From: Pseudomonadota bacterium
Lineage (GTDB): Bacteria > Desulfobacterota > WTBG01 > JAPLJA01
Length of the DNA: 54,327 nucleotides
Direction: 5' to 3'
Assembly: GCA_026388815.1 (NCBI GenBank)
Contig: JAPLJA010000077.1
Coordinates: forward strand, 1 to 54,327
Shown here: one piece after another, positions 23,357 to 32,331 of the stretch
Layout of the letters: every line of letters starts with the position of its first letter
Position numbering within the stretch: position 1 is the first letter of the stretch
Program-made: the position numbers and the translations under genes
The notes under the pieces: generated by a model
What the model saw: the letters and a program-made list of their open reading frames with translations, nothing else
Told to the model about the DNA's origin: nothing
Databases searched by the model: none

Positions 23357-23853
23357 ATCTTATACTTTCCGAAATCTTCAGGAGACATGGTTTCTAAAAT
23401 TTCCTTCAATTTATCTACATCAGTCTTCTCTTCTTTGATTTTAAATTCATCTAAATGGATCTCGCGGGATTTTTCAATAACCTTTTCATTGACAAATATG
23501 GGAGCCTTGGTTCGCAAAGCGATAGCAATAGCATCACTGGGACGTGCGTCGATTATAATAGTCTTGCGGGGTATCGTCAGATACAGGTTGGCAAAAAAGG
23601 TGTTGTCCTTAAGTTCAGCCACCTCTACCTTTTTTACTTCCACCTTAAGCTTATCGAGGATATCTCCCAGCAGGTCGTGGGTCATTGGCCGAGGGAGACG
23701 TATATTCTTAAGTTCTGTGGCTATTGCACTTGCTTCCAGTAAACCAATCCAGATCGGGAGCACACATTTGCCCTCAAGATCCTTGAGGATGATGATAGGG
23801 GTATTTGTGAAAGGATCTATTGTCAATCCTGAAACTTTCATTTCTCTGAACAT
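23353..23853 (-). CDS. bifunctional nuclease family protein (DUF151)
   Basis: A 166-residue DUF151 protein. Family blocks seen: VSGLTIDPFTNTPIIILKD, LPIWIGLLEASAIATEL, PRPMTHDLLGDIL, and IDARPSDAIAIALRTKAPIF with the conserved DARPSDAIALA motif. Members are described as bifunctional nucleases in plants and are widespread in bacteria, where the role is not clear. The C-terminal part is acidic and charged (KIKEEKTDVDKLKEIL). It follows miaB after 17 bases and precedes the VanZ-like gene with a 4-base overlap. Confidence 0.9.
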   Translation of the reverse strand: MFREMKVSGLTIDPFTNTPIIILKDLEGKCVLPIWIGLLEASAIATELKNIRLPRPMTHDLLGDILDKLKVEVKKVEVAELKDNTFFANLYLTIPRKTIIIDARPSDAIAIALRTKAPIFVNEKVIEKSREIHLDEFKIKEEKTDVDKLKEILETMSPEDFGKYKM

Positions 23854-23870
23854 CTGTTACCCGTACAGAA

Positions 23871-25199
23871 TTAATGTAGAGTGCTTATCAATTCCCCTTC
23901 TAAGGAATGCAGGAAGGCCCTTTTAATCAGCACGGAAACGAGACAGCCTCGCAGTTCGATGTTGCCTGCGAAATTCACTACCTTGTTGTTTCTCGTGCGA
24001 CCGGTAAGTCTTTGGGGATCTTTTTCACTTAAGCCTTCTGCTAGGATCTCAACTGTTTTCCCCTCAAGTTTTGTGTTTTTCATCAGGGTATATTTCTTTT
24101 GAAAATTCTGGAGACGCCATAATCGTTCGGCCTTCACTCTCTCATCCACTTTGTCAGGGAGGGTGGTGGCCTTAACCCCGGGTCGGTCAGAATATTTAAA
24201 AGAGAAAAGGTCATCAAACTCTACCTTTTCAAGCACGCTTAACGTTTCGAGAAACTCTTCTTCTGTTTCTCCGGGGAATCCCACAATGATATCCGATGTT
24301 ATGCTCATCTCAGGCGATACCTCTCGTAACTTGTCAATTTTATCAAGGTATTCCTCGCGGGTATACTGTCGGTTCATTCTTTTTAAGACTGAGGAGGATC
24401 CCGATTGAATCGGAAGGTGAATGTGCTCACAGAGTTTGTTGAGTTCCCGGAAGGAATATATCAATTGAGGCGAAAGATCTTTTGGGTGAGAGGTGATAAA
24501 ACGAATCCTCTCAATACCCTTAATCTCGTTAATCGAGGAAAGCAAAGAGGGAAAATCAACGCGCCCGTTGCAATCCTTACCGTAAGAATTTACATTCTGC
24601 CCTAAGAGAGTTACTTCTTTAACTCCTCTCTCTGCTAACGACGTTATCTCTTGAAGAATTTCCTCTTTACATCGGCTCCTCTCTTCACCACGCACAGAGG
24701 GAACTACACAATAGGAGCAGTGGTTATTACACCCTTGCATGATGCTCACATACGCTTTCACCTGCTGGGGCAGTTTCGGGATGAGTGTGAGCGAATGAAA
24801 ACCATTGAAGGAAATATCTACCACCTTATTGTTTTTCTCTTCAACAGTTTTTACAAGCTCAGACAGCTTGTTAATACTCTGGGTGCCAAACACGATATTG
24901 ATAAAAGGAACCTTCTGAAATAACTTTTCACCCTCCTGTTGGGCCATGCACCCCCCTACTCCTATGATGAGAGAAGGGTTCTTTTTCTTCAATCCTTTCA
25001 GTCTTCCTAAGGTACTATAAACTTTTTGTTCGACCTTTTCTCGAATACTACAGGTATTTAAGAGGATAAGATCTGCCTGAAGAAGATTATCAGTAGGGTA
25101 ATAGTCGCTTGATTTAAGCACCTCCAGCATCTTTTCGCTATCATGTTCATTCATCTGACAGCCAAAGGTTTTGATGTAGCAGAATTTTTGCTCAGCCAT
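23871..25199 (-). CDS. miaB: tRNA-2-methylthio-N6-dimethylallyladenosine synthase MiaB
   Basis: A 442-residue methylthiotransferase. The N-terminal UPF0004 domain has its three cluster ligands in IKTFGCQMNEHDSE, LLNTCSIREKVEQK and GVGGCMAQQ. The radical SAM domain has the CNNHCSYCVVP cluster loop, IRFITSHPKDLSP and IIVGFPGETEEEF, and a C-terminal TRAM-like domain ends the protein. It adds the methylthio group at C2 of i6A37 in tRNA. I prefer the ATG at 25199, since MAEQKFCYIKTFGCQMN is the usual start; an ATG 33 bases upstream would add WKWLP-like residues with no match. Confidence 0.95.
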   Translation of the reverse strand: MAEQKFCYIKTFGCQMNEHDSEKMLEVLKSSDYYPTDNLLQADLILLNTCSIREKVEQKVYSTLGRLKGLKKKNPSLIIGVGGCMAQQEGEKLFQKVPFINIVFGTQSINKLSELVKTVEEKNNKVVDISFNGFHSLTLIPKLPQQVKAYVSIMQGCNNHCSYCVVPSVRGEERSRCKEEILQEITSLAERGVKEVTLLGQNVNSYGKDCNGRVDFPSLLSSINEIKGIERIRFITSHPKDLSPQLIYSFRELNKLCEHIHLPIQSGSSSVLKRMNRQYTREEYLDKIDKLREVSPEMSITSDIIVGFPGETEEEFLETLSVLEKVEFDDLFSFKYSDRPGVKATTLPDKVDERVKAERLWRLQNFQKKYTLMKNTKLEGKTVEILAEGLSEKDPQRLTGRTRNNKVVNFAGNIELRGCLVSVLIKRAFLHSLEGELISTLH

Positions 25200-25306
25200 A
25201 CACGGAAGCCATTTCCATAGAAAAATGGACACTTTTTCTTTAAACAGTGATTATTAAAATGATAAGGCATTTAGGTTATATTCTCAAGAAGATTTATAAA
25301 AAAACA

Positions 25307-25336
25307 TTGACAATATGTTAGAATTTTAATTAATTA
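25307..25336 (+). promoter_or_regulatory. possible sigma-70 promoter of panBC
   Basis: TTGACA (25307-25312), 18 bases, then TAATTA (25331-25336) within a short TTAA tandem repeat. It would give a leader of about 125 bases before the GTG start of panB. Confidence 0.4.
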
Positions 25337-25468
25337 ATTAATTGATAATCAGTTAACTCCCGTCATATGAATATGATTTATAGGAGCAGTAGATGTTATT
25401 GATACATAAGAAAACATAAAGGTGCTCTGCTATGAACCTTGGAATTTTCCAATCTGAAAGGAGTAACA

Positions 25469-26269
25469 GTGGATAAGATAACTATTTTAAGCCTGCAGCA
25501 GATGAAAGAAGAGAAAAAAAAGATTACGATGCTTACAGCCTATGATTTTCCCACAGCACAGATCTTGGACCATTGCGGTGTTGATATGCTTTTGGTTGGA
25601 GACTCCGTAGGCAATACAATGTTGGGTTATGAAAATACTCTGCCAGTAACCATGGAAGAGATGGTTCACCATACGAAAGCCGTGGTGAAGGGGAGAAAAC
25701 GAGCATTGGTAGTAGCAGACATGCCGTTCATGTCCTATCAGGTAAGTGTTGAAGAGGCTAAGAAAAATGCGGGTAGGTTAATCAAAGAAGGAGGAGCTGA
25801 GACCGTAAAAGTGGAAGGCGGGGAGAATATAGAGACGGTAATTAGGGCGATCTGTGAGATTGACATCCCTGTGATGGGACATATTGGGCTTACCCCCCAA
25901 TCCATTCATAGAATGGGGGGTTATCATGTTCAGGGAAAGGAGGAAAAACAAAGAGAAAAACTCTTGGCCGATGCTCTTGCCGTTGAAAGGGCTGGAGCAT
26001 TTGCCTTAGTCTTGGAAGTTATCCCAGTTAGTTTAGCCCAAGAGATTACCACGTTATTAAAAATTCCTACCATCGGAATCGGGGCAGGTCTCCACTGTGA
26101 TGGTCAGGTTTTGGTGATCAACGATCTCCTGGGTATTTCCGCTGAATTCAGACCGAAGTTTATAAAAAGATATGTGAACTTGCAGGACATTATCGGCAAG
26201 GCAGTCAAAGATTTCATTTCCGAGGTTAAGGAGGGTAAATTCCCTGAAGAAAAGCACAGTTTTAAGTGA
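25469..26269 (+). CDS. panB: 3-methyl-2-oxobutanoate hydroxymethyltransferase
   Basis: A 266-residue PanB. MLTAYDFPTAQILDHCGVDM and LLVGDSVGNTMLGYENTLPV, then VVADMPFMSYQVS and HIGLTPQSIHRMGGYHVQGK are the family blocks, with the metal-binding Asp residues and the catalytic Glu in ALVLEVIP. It converts 2-oxoisovalerate and methylene-THF to ketopantoate, the first committed step of pantothenate and CoA synthesis. I choose the GTG at 25469 because AAAGGAG lies 5 bases upstream; a TTG 30 bases earlier is in frame but has no ribosome site. It overlaps panC by 4 bases (GTGA). Confidence 0.95.
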   Translation: MDKITILSLQQMKEEKKKITMLTAYDFPTAQILDHCGVDMLLVGDSVGNTMLGYENTLPVTMEEMVHHTKAVVKGRKRALVVADMPFMSYQVSVEEAKKNAGRLIKEGGAETVKVEGGENIETVIRAICEIDIPVMGHIGLTPQSIHRMGGYHVQGKEEKQREKLLADALAVERAGAFALVLEVIPVSLAQEITTLLKIPTIGIGAGLHCDGQVLVINDLLGISAEFRPKFIKRYVNLQDIIGKAVKDFISEVKEGKFPEEKHSFK

Positions 26270-27126
26270 AAAAAATGAGGGTCATCACTTCGATTACTGA
26301 GGTTCAGGTATTAATAGAAAAGTTGAGAAGGGAAGGTAAGATCATTTCCTTGGTCCCCACCATGGGTTATCTCCATCAGGGCCATGTAAGTTTGATGAAG
26401 GAGGGAAAAAGGCGGGGAGATGTACTGGTGATAAGTATCTTCGTAAATCCCACCCAGTTTGGGACAGGCGAAGATTACGATGTATATCCACGCGATCTCG
26501 AAAGGGATAAGAAACTGGCTGAACGTGCAGGGGTAGATATTATCTTCTCACCAAACGCACTCGAGATATATCCTCGGGCTTACCAGACATATGTTCAGGT
26601 AGAAGAAGTAACCAAAAACCTGTGTGGCTTATCCCGCCCTACTCATTTCAGAGGGGTTACCACAGTAGTAGCTAAATTATTCAACATTGTAAAACCTCAT
26701 ATAGCAATCTTTGGTGAGAAAGATTTTCAGCAACTGGTGACCATCCGCCAGATGGTGAGGGATCTTAATTACGATATCGAGATAGTGGGTATGCCTACTC
26801 ACCGGGAGGAAGATGGACTTGCCATGAGTTCCCGCAACGCCTATTTGAATCCACCAGAGAGAAAGGCTGCGAGAAGTCTTTATCGTTCTTTACTAAGAGC
26901 ATCAGAACTGTTTACCTCAGGGGAACAACAGGTAGAAAAGATTATCGGAGAAGTGAAGAAAATCATTGCATCAGAGGGGATTATCACTGTAGATTACATC
27001 AAGATCTGCGATACAGAGAATCTCCAAGATTTAATCGTGGTTGATCGTGAAGCTGTGTTAGCACTTGCAGTAAAAGTCGGGAAGGCTCGCTTAATTGATA
27101 ATCTTGTACTGAAACCACTTCATTGA
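26266..27126 (+). CDS. panC: pantothenate synthetase
   Basis: A 286-residue PanC of normal length. VPTMGYLHQGHVSLMKEG carries the HxGH adenylate-binding motif, SIFVNPTQFGTGEDYDVYPR, FGEKDFQQLVTIRQMV and MSSRNAYLNPPER are the other signatures. It joins pantoate and beta-alanine using ATP. The GTG at 26266 overlaps the panB stop; an ATG three codons later is possible. Its last 7 bases overlap the convergent glycosylase gene. panD (aspartate decarboxylase) is not in the window. PanB, PanC and the nearby CoaBC all feed CoA and thus the phosphopantetheine needed by the ACP cluster. Confidence 0.95.
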   Translation: MKKMRVITSITEVQVLIEKLRREGKIISLVPTMGYLHQGHVSLMKEGKRRGDVLVISIFVNPTQFGTGEDYDVYPRDLERDKKLAERAGVDIIFSPNALEIYPRAYQTYVQVEEVTKNLCGLSRPTHFRGVTTVVAKLFNIVKPHIAIFGEKDFQQLVTIRQMVRDLNYDIEIVGMPTHREEDGLAMSSRNAYLNPPERKAARSLYRSLLRASELFTSGEQQVEKIIGEVKKIIASEGIITVDYIKICDTENLQDLIVVDREAVLALAVKVGKARLIDNLVLKPLH

Positions 27127-27863
27127 TCTCTCGGATACTCCTTCTGAATCATCTGCATATCCTCCCAAACCTCCCGCTTCATATTAGGGTTTCTCAGGAG
27201 GAAGGCTGGGTGATAGGTGGGCATCAGTTTTATTCCTTTAAAATTGTGAAATCTGCCTCTCAACTTGGTAATCTTCTCGCCGGTCATCAATAAGGTTTGG
27301 GCTGCAAAATTTCCTAACGCGCAGATTATCTTGGGCTGTATGATATCGAGCTGTTTGAAGAGAAATGGTTCACAGGCTTTGATCTCATCGGGTTGAGGAT
27401 TTCGATTTTCTGGTGGTCGACACTTAACGATATTGGCAATATACACTTCTTCCCTTTTCAGCCCAATTGCCAGAATAATTCTGGTAAGGAGTTGGCCTGC
27501 TTTACCCACAAAAGGTTCTCCTTGAATGTCTTCATCTCTCCCAGGGCCTTCACCGACGAATACCAAACGGGCATCAGGATTTCCTACCCCGAAGACTATG
27601 TTTTTTCTCTGAGCATGGAGTTTACATCGTGTGCAATTCCCTATCCTCTTTCTCAACTCTTCTAACAGTCTCATCTTCATTGAAGGAGAGATGGAAGATA
27701 TCACCACAGGAATTGAATTTTGTGACCACAGAGAGGTTGTTTCAAAGGTAGAAGGTAAAGGAGTGCCTTCAAGAAATCCCAGCTCATCGCGGTATGATAG
27801 ATCTTCCCGTAAGGCCCTGATAAGATTGCCTATGTCTCCGGCCATGCTCGGGTACGGCCCCAT
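27120..27863 (-). CDS. family 4 uracil-DNA glycosylase
   Basis: A 247-residue thermostable-type (family 4) uracil-DNA glycosylase. LVFVGEGPGRDEDIQGEPFV and GKAGQLLTRI are motif 1 and its flank; NIVKCRPPENRNPQPDEIKA has the conserved Cys and Asn-rich loop; MPTYHPAFLLRNP is motif 2. Cys residues in GNCTRCKLH, CRPP and CEPF are the expected [4Fe-4S] ligands. It removes uracil from DNA. The first 60 residues are not conserved and may have a different start; the ATG six codons in is an option. The gene begins directly at the coaBC stop. Confidence 0.92.
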   Translation of the reverse strand: MGPYPSMAGDIGNLIRALREDLSYRDELGFLEGTPLPSTFETTSLWSQNSIPVVISSISPSMKMRLLEELRKRIGNCTRCKLHAQRKNIVFGVGNPDARLVFVGEGPGRDEDIQGEPFVGKAGQLLTRIILAIGLKREEVYIANIVKCRPPENRNPQPDEIKACEPFLFKQLDIIQPKIICALGNFAAQTLLMTGEKITKLRGRFHNFKGIKLMPTYHPAFLLRNPNMKREVWEDMQMIQKEYPRDQ

Positions 27864-29069
27864 TTATCCTTTCCTTTTTCTCATTTCTTTAAGCCGATTC
27901 AGTATCAATTCTGCGACTTCTCCTTTAGGCAGAAGAGGCAAATCTTCTATGGTCCCTTCTTGGTCAATAATCTTGACCTGATTGGTATCGGACGAGAACC
28001 CGGAGTTTTCCTGCGAGACATCATTCGCTATGATAAGATCCAGATTTTTGGCTTTAAGCTTGTCCTGAGCGTTCTTGATCAATCTCTCAGTTTCAGCAGC
28101 AAAACCGATGAGGATCCTGCTGCCCTTATTTTTCCCTAGTTCTTCGAGGATGTCAGGATTTTTCTCCAAGGCGAGGGTTATGGAGGAATCACTTTTTTTC
28201 AGTTTTCGCTCTTCCTTTACGGTGGGGCGATAATCGGCTACTGCTGCTGACTTGATGACAACGGTTGCCTCCTGAAACTCCCTCAGGGTGGCTTCCCTCA
28301 TTTCAAGGGCAGTTCCCACCTTGATAAACTTTACCTTCCGCGGAGGGATAAGAGAGGTTGGACCACTGATCAGGATTACCTCAGCCCCTCTCTTTTGTGC
28401 CACATGAGCCAGGGCATAACCCATTTTGCCTGAAGATCGATTCGAGATGAACCTTACCGGGTCTAAAGGTTCCTGCGTAGGTCCGGCAGTGATTAAGATT
28501 CTTTCCCCCTGAAGATCCTTTCCCGTAAGTACTTCTTCCATCTCTTCGAGAATTTCTTCTACCTCAGCCATCCTCCCCTTCCCTTCCTCGCCGCAAGCTA
28601 AGTCCCCAAATCCCGGTTCGATAAGATGGTATCCATCCTGCTTAAGATGTTTCACATTTCTTTGAACAGCCGGGTTTGCCCACATCCGATAGTTCATCGC
28701 TGGAGCGAGTAAAACAGGGCATTTTGCTGCCATAACCAGAGTAGAAAGCATGTCATCGCCAATGCCATTAGCAATCTTACCCAGAATATTAGCTGTGGTC
28801 GGAGCAATCACTATCATATCTGCTCTCTCAGCCAATGCTACATGACTGATCTTGGACTCAGGAAGGAGATGAAACAGTTGAGTGATCACAAGATTTCCTG
28901 AGAGCGTCTGAAAGGTCAGAGGTGTGATGAATTCTTGGGCATGCTTTGTCATTACCACCTGAACCTTTGCTCCACATTTCACCATCTCTCTTAAGAGTTC
29001 CGGTGACTTGCAAATGGCAATACCTCCCGTAACGCCTATGACGATTTCTTTCCCTTTCAAGATGCACAT
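27864..29069 (-). CDS. coaBC: bifunctional phosphopantothenoylcysteine decarboxylase / phosphopantothenate-cysteine ligase
   Basis: A 401-residue CoaBC. The N-terminal flavin (CoaC) half shows VIGVTGGIAICKSPELLREM, IVIAPTTANILGKIANGIGD, LLAPAMNYRMW (PxMNxxMW) and FGDLACGEEGKGRM. The C-terminal CoaB half shows ILITAGPTQEPLDPVRFISN and RSSGKMGYALA. It makes 4-phosphopantetheine from phosphopantothenate and Cys in the cytoplasm. The ATG at 29069 has AGGGAG six bases before it and begins MCILKGKEIVIG; an ATG 15 bases upstream is less likely. It continues into the glycosylase gene without a gap. Confidence 0.95.
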   Translation of the reverse strand: MCILKGKEIVIGVTGGIAICKSPELLREMVKCGAKVQVVMTKHAQEFITPLTFQTLSGNLVITQLFHLLPESKISHVALAERADMIVIAPTTANILGKIANGIGDDMLSTLVMAAKCPVLLAPAMNYRMWANPAVQRNVKHLKQDGYHLIEPGFGDLACGEEGKGRMAEVEEILEEMEEVLTGKDLQGERILITAGPTQEPLDPVRFISNRSSGKMGYALAHVAQKRGAEVILISGPTSLIPPRKVKFIKVGTALEMREATLREFQEATVVIKSAAVADYRPTVKEERKLKKSDSSITLALEKNPDILEELGKNKGSRILIGFAAETERLIKNAQDKLKAKNLDLIIANDVSQENSGFSSDTNQVKIIDQEGTIEDLPLLPKGEVAELILNRLKEMRKRKG

Positions 29070-29190
29070 TCTTTCTCCCTTCATGATAAGTGTAAAAAGG
29101 GATTATACATCTTCTCCCTTCCGATTGTGGTTTCTGGGCCATGACCCGGATAGACTTTTACACCATTTAAGTATCAATATATATTGCCTC

Positions 29191-29724
29191 CTATGCATCT
29201 GAATTAATGATTTTTATCCCGCGATAGAGGTAATGCAATCCAGATGCAATGGTTAATGTTGCGGTTATGGCATACTGAATCTGAAGATAAGTAAGTTTCA
29301 ATCCGAGGTGATTGTAAGATAAACTTAAGAAGAGGGTCAAGAGTTGAAACAGGGTAGTAAGTTTGCTTATACCACTTGGTTTTATCTCCAGAGGATATGC
29401 GTTTATCAACAAAATGAGTACCCCGAGGGAGATGATTACATCCCTGCTGATAACAATGATTGTGAGCCAGTCAGGGATGATGTTCAGGATCGAAAGGGTG
29501 ATATATGATGTGACCAAGAGGAGTTTGTCAGCAATGGGATCAAGGTAAGCACCCAAAGTGGTTTTTTGATGAAAAAACCTGGCAATAAAACCATCCAGGG
29601 CATCACTGATGGCTGACAGGACAAGGACTATTAAACTCAGGTCGTAGTATTCATAGATGAGAAGGATAACTAAGAGCGGTATGAAGAGGATACGGATAAG
29701 GCTTAAAAAATTAGGAAGGTTCAT
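29191..29724 (-). CDS. pgsA: CDP-diacylglycerol-glycerol-3-phosphate 3-phosphatidyltransferase
   Basis: A 177-residue CDP-alcohol phosphatidyltransferase with five or six membrane segments. SDALDGFIARFFHQKTTLGA followed by YLDPIADKLL is the catalytic DGx2ARx8Gx3Dx3D-type motif. It makes phosphatidylglycerophosphate, the precursor of phosphatidylglycerol and cardiolipin, in the inner membrane. A primary role is more likely than a special one, but the family also handles other CDP-alcohols. The ATG at 29724 overlaps the stop of the FlgT-like gene by 4 bases, so both share a transcript. Confidence 0.92.
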   Translation of the reverse strand: MNLPNFLSLIRILFIPLLVILLIYEYYDLSLIVLVLSAISDALDGFIARFFHQKTTLGAYLDPIADKLLLVTSYITLSILNIIPDWLTIIVISRDVIISLGVLILLINAYPLEIKPSGISKLTTLFQLLTLFLSLSYNHLGLKLTYLQIQYAITATLTIASGLHYLYRGIKIINSDA

Positions 29725-30962
29725 GGGTTTGATTTCGGGCGTGGGGTAAGGCTCTTGGGAGATACGGTAAGTTCAATAAGAGCTTGTGAGCTACTGAGCA
29801 CATGGAAATTGAAGCTTTCAAGATCTCTGGAGGTAAGGAGCTGAATAAGCGCTGGAGCATCAAGTTTTGTTTCCACATCGATCTGACTGTTTTCCAAGGA
29901 AATGCCCCTCTGATAGATTCCTTTAATCTCAGGGATTCTGCGTTTTATTTCTTCTCGCAACGTGAGAAATTCTGAGAATCCTTGAAGGCCTGCCACTTTT
30001 AAGAGGATTACGTTACCGTCTGCCTTTCCTTTCCTCTGTCTGCTGATCAGGTCGCTCATCTGGTCTGACAGCATTCCAAGAGCCTTTCTTAATGCCTCTC
30101 CTTTTGCAGTCACTTCATCGGTACTTGATGCAGGGGCATGGAATGAAGTCACCATAAGAATTTTCCCATCCTCAACCTGTAAAGCTTTTGCTGCAATATT
30201 CGCCTGAACTGACTTCATACCACTGTCACCCTCAGACTTTACCATCTCTATTTCAACATTACCGTTGATTACAATATCACCATCAAAAAGTCTTCCATAC
30301 TCTTTTACGGTTTCTTCCGCAAGGTTAACATCCCTGCTATATTTTTTTTGAGATATCTCTTTTAACAGGGATATATGGTCGACGACATACATCCCACGCT
30401 CTTGGAACTTACTCTTAAGGATCGATTCAGAGAGGGTCGGACGAGAACCTGGGTTTTCAGAGGACCACCAGAACACAAACTGTCTCTGCCCTAAATCCCG
30501 TTCGGCTATCATCAGGAGAAGACGGAGCGGGCGTTGGGATTGCCTGGTGACTCCAATCTTTTTCAACTCATTTTTAATATCAGGTTGAGACAGAGCAAAT
30601 CGGATAGTTATTTTATAGAAATTCCCCTGCGGGACTTCTGAAAGAACTTTAAAACTCTGAATAAACCTTTGCCCCTGCTGATAGAGTTTCTCATTGAGAA
30701 TCCGATGGTTATCCTCCATCATTTTTGATGGGATTTCACTTGCCACCGCTTGAACCATTGCTTTCTTCTGAGCATCTTCTATTGCCCTTTCCCGGGCACC
30801 AACTAAATCATTCTCTATAACCTCGCTCATGCCTACAGAGATGATACCCTCATCAGGGGAGTACAGTTCTTCAGAAAAGAGGAGAGATGGAACAGAAAAG
30901 AGGAGAAATAAAAATACACAAATAAAAAATTCTGCTTGTGAAGGGAGACGATGTTTTTTCAT
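29721..30962 (-). CDS. secreted FlgT-like protein
   Basis: A 413-residue protein with an N-terminal signal peptide (FFICVFLFLLFSVPSLLFS). The N-terminal domain after it (VGARERAIEDAQKKAMVQAV, then EKLYQQGQRFIQSFKVLSEV and GNFYKITIRFAL) resembles the N-terminal domain of the flagellar assembly protein FlgT. The middle and C-terminal parts (VVDHISLLKEISQ, DIVINGNVEIEMV) resemble lipoprotein-type ligand folds of the FlgT C-terminus. FlgT builds the H-ring around the basal body of polar flagella. I start at the ATG at 30962, with AAGGA upstream, which begins MKKHRLPSQAEFF. It could instead be a general periplasmic protein; the flagellar link is moderate. Confidence 0.65.
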   Translation of the reverse strand: MKKHRLPSQAEFFICVFLFLLFSVPSLLFSEELYSPDEGIISVGMSEVIENDLVGARERAIEDAQKKAMVQAVASEIPSKMMEDNHRILNEKLYQQGQRFIQSFKVLSEVPQGNFYKITIRFALSQPDIKNELKKIGVTRQSQRPLRLLLMIAERDLGQRQFVFWWSSENPGSRPTLSESILKSKFQERGMYVVDHISLLKEISQKKYSRDVNLAEETVKEYGRLFDGDIVINGNVEIEMVKSEGDSGMKSVQANIAAKALQVEDGKILMVTSFHAPASSTDEVTAKGEALRKALGMLSDQMSDLISRQRKGKADGNVILLKVAGLQGFSEFLTLREEIKRRIPEIKGIYQRGISLENSQIDVETKLDAPALIQLLTSRDLESFNFHVLSSSQALIELTVSPKSLTPRPKSNP

Positions 30963-31028
30963 TTTTTTCCTTACCAGGTTGTAACTACTAAAACAGAGCA
31001 AAACAGTCAAGAAGAATCAGCTAAGGAT

Positions 31029-31325
31029 TTAACTGCTTTCTTTGAGTAATTTAGTCATCATCAGGGCGTTTTTAGCTGCCGACCCTCCATGACAGTTGTT
31101 AAAAAAAATCAGTACCTTTTGAGTCTTAGAGGCAATCATTTTGATGGAAGGTAAGAAACTTTTAAGCTCTTCCTCAGAATAAAGATAATTGTATCATATT
31201 GCAGAGGGTGAGTTGAACCAATGAGTATTCCGGCCATGGAAACGAAAATAACCCACTTCAGAGGTGGCAGAGGGGTGGAAGGGCATAAGCTTGGATAGTT
31301 TCGGTTCATAAGGTAATTTGCTAAA
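31029..31325 (-). pseudogene. DUF72 (YecE-like) protein, 3' remnant
   Basis: The minus frame from the insertion element to the TAA at 31029 reads about 98 codons typical of the DUF72 C-terminus: YEPKLSKLMPFHPSATSEVG, YFRFHGRNTHWFNSPSAI, a TGA at 31196-31194, then YNYLYSEEELKSFLPSIKM and VLIFFNNCHGGSAAKNALMM. The conserved FRFHGRN and NNCHGGSAAKNAL blocks make the identification firm. The TGA replaces the Arg (CGA) normally found before YxYLY. The 5' half is missing: the sequence beyond the insertion element does not continue the protein. It is therefore dead by truncation, whatever the fate of the stop codon. Confidence 0.8.
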
Positions 31326-32265
31326 ATGGGGTATGCACTTGACGGCACCTACCCCAAGATGTTGTATTTACGAGATCTGCCTTCCCGAACGCCTTTGACC
31401 AAACATGCATAAGGAATTGGCTCCACCGCCACGGCCTGCTGCGCCAAACGTAGAAAAAGCTTGCCGCGGTGGGCTGAGGTCCGCCGGTTAAACCGAAAGA
31501 CAAACTCGTTGAGGTAGCTGCTCATATGTTCGTGACTGATCGCCCCTTGATGAGTCCCCAGTAACCAGCGTTTAAAAAGTGACATTACCTTATGCACTCG
31601 TGGCAAGAGCTCATGCGCGGGCTTCCCGCTCTTCTTGATCGGTGTGACCACATGCCGATAGCCCTTGGCCTCCAATCCCCGATAGCCTGTCCAGTCATCC
31701 GTGTGAATCGTGCTGCCTGGTTCAACCGATGTTTCCACAAAACCGTGCAAGCTGGCTGCAGAAGCATCTACAACTTGAGCCATCCGAATCCGACCGATGC
31801 CCTGTCTATCCTCTTGTGCTGCAACCACAATCACTGTTTTCTTTTCTGCACCGCGACCTCTGATACCCTCTTCCAAGCCTCCAACGTATGTCTCATCAAC
31901 TTCTATGATTCCTGTCAACCGATCCCGCCCTGGCCTGACCATCGCACTGCGCAGTTTATGCAACATCATCCATGCCGTCCGGTAACTTCCCAAGCCCAGC
32001 AACCGCTGCAATCCCAGCCCGCTGATCCCCGTTTTCTGATTGGTCATCCACCACATCGCGCGGAACCAAACGGTCAGCGGTTGGTGACTATCCTGGAAGA
32101 TTGTTCCTGCTGTAACGGTAGTCCCCAGCCTGCACCCGCTGCAGATTATCCGTCCGCTCTTTGCCATCCATCCCCCATGCTTTCCGCATTGTGGACAGAC
32201 AAAGCCGCCAGGCCACCGTAACCGGAACAGAAACTCATGGCATGACCGTCAAGTGCATACCCCAT
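31326..32265 (+). mobile_element. IS1595-family (ISXO2-like) insertion element
   Basis: The 940-bp element is bounded by perfect 20-bp inverted repeats (31326-31345 and 32246-32265; ATGGGGTATGCACTTGACGG on the left). Directly outside lie 9-bp direct repeats TTTGCTAAA (31317-31325 and 32266-32274), the footprint of insertion; IS1595 elements usually make 8 bp, so the exact border is uncertain by one or two bases. Inside is one transposase frame on the minus strand. It sits at the truncated end of a DUF72 gene and upstream of the polysaccharide locus. Confidence 0.85.
31349..32167 (-). CDS. IS1595-family transposase, 5' end missing
   Basis: The 272 residues from the first ATG match ISXO2-type transposases: GLGLQRLLGLGSYRTAWMML, IEVDETYVGGLEEG (first catalytic Asp), STIHTDDWTGYRGLE (second Asp), and SSYLNEFVFRFNRRTS (the Asn of the DDN-type site). 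The open frame in fact continues upstream to 32248 and encodes CHEFLFRLRWPGGFVCPQCG, the normal zinc-ribbon N-terminus, but a TGA just beyond, inside the inverted repeat, leaves no usual start codon. About 20 N-terminal residues are lacking. The transposase is probably inactive or starts at an unusual codon such as CTG at 32230. The second zinc-ribbon pair (CSGC) is present. Confidence 0.85.
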   Translation of the reverse strand: MAKSGRIICSGCRLGTTVTAGTIFQDSHQPLTVWFRAMWWMTNQKTGISGLGLQRLLGLGSYRTAWMMLHKLRSAMVRPGRDRLTGIIEVDETYVGGLEEGIRGRGAEKKTVIVVAAQEDRQGIGRIRMAQVVDASAASLHGFVETSVEPGSTIHTDDWTGYRGLEAKGYRHVVTPIKKSGKPAHELLPRVHKVMSLFKRWLLGTHQGAISHEHMSSYLNEFVFRFNRRTSAHRGKLFLRLAQQAVAVEPIPYACLVKGVREGRSRKYNILG

Positions 32266-32331
32266 TTTGCTAAAATAGATAATATATGGTAGCATATTAA
32301 TATATTTAGGTTTTTTAAGCCAAAAATTCTT

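Noticed and set aside
25328-25343. TTAA tandem repeat as an attachment site or origin
   Set aside because: It is only about 16 bases of simple repeat in a promoter region without flanking integrase or DnaA boxes.
25432-25476. Leader peptide upstream of panB (14 codons from the ATG at 25432)
   Set aside because: It has no run of regulatory codons and no terminator-like hairpin, so chance is the simpler explanation.
31029-31325. DUF72 gene with TGA read as selenocysteine
   Set aside because: The position is normally Arg, one base change (CGA to TGA) explains it, and the gene has lost its 5' half.
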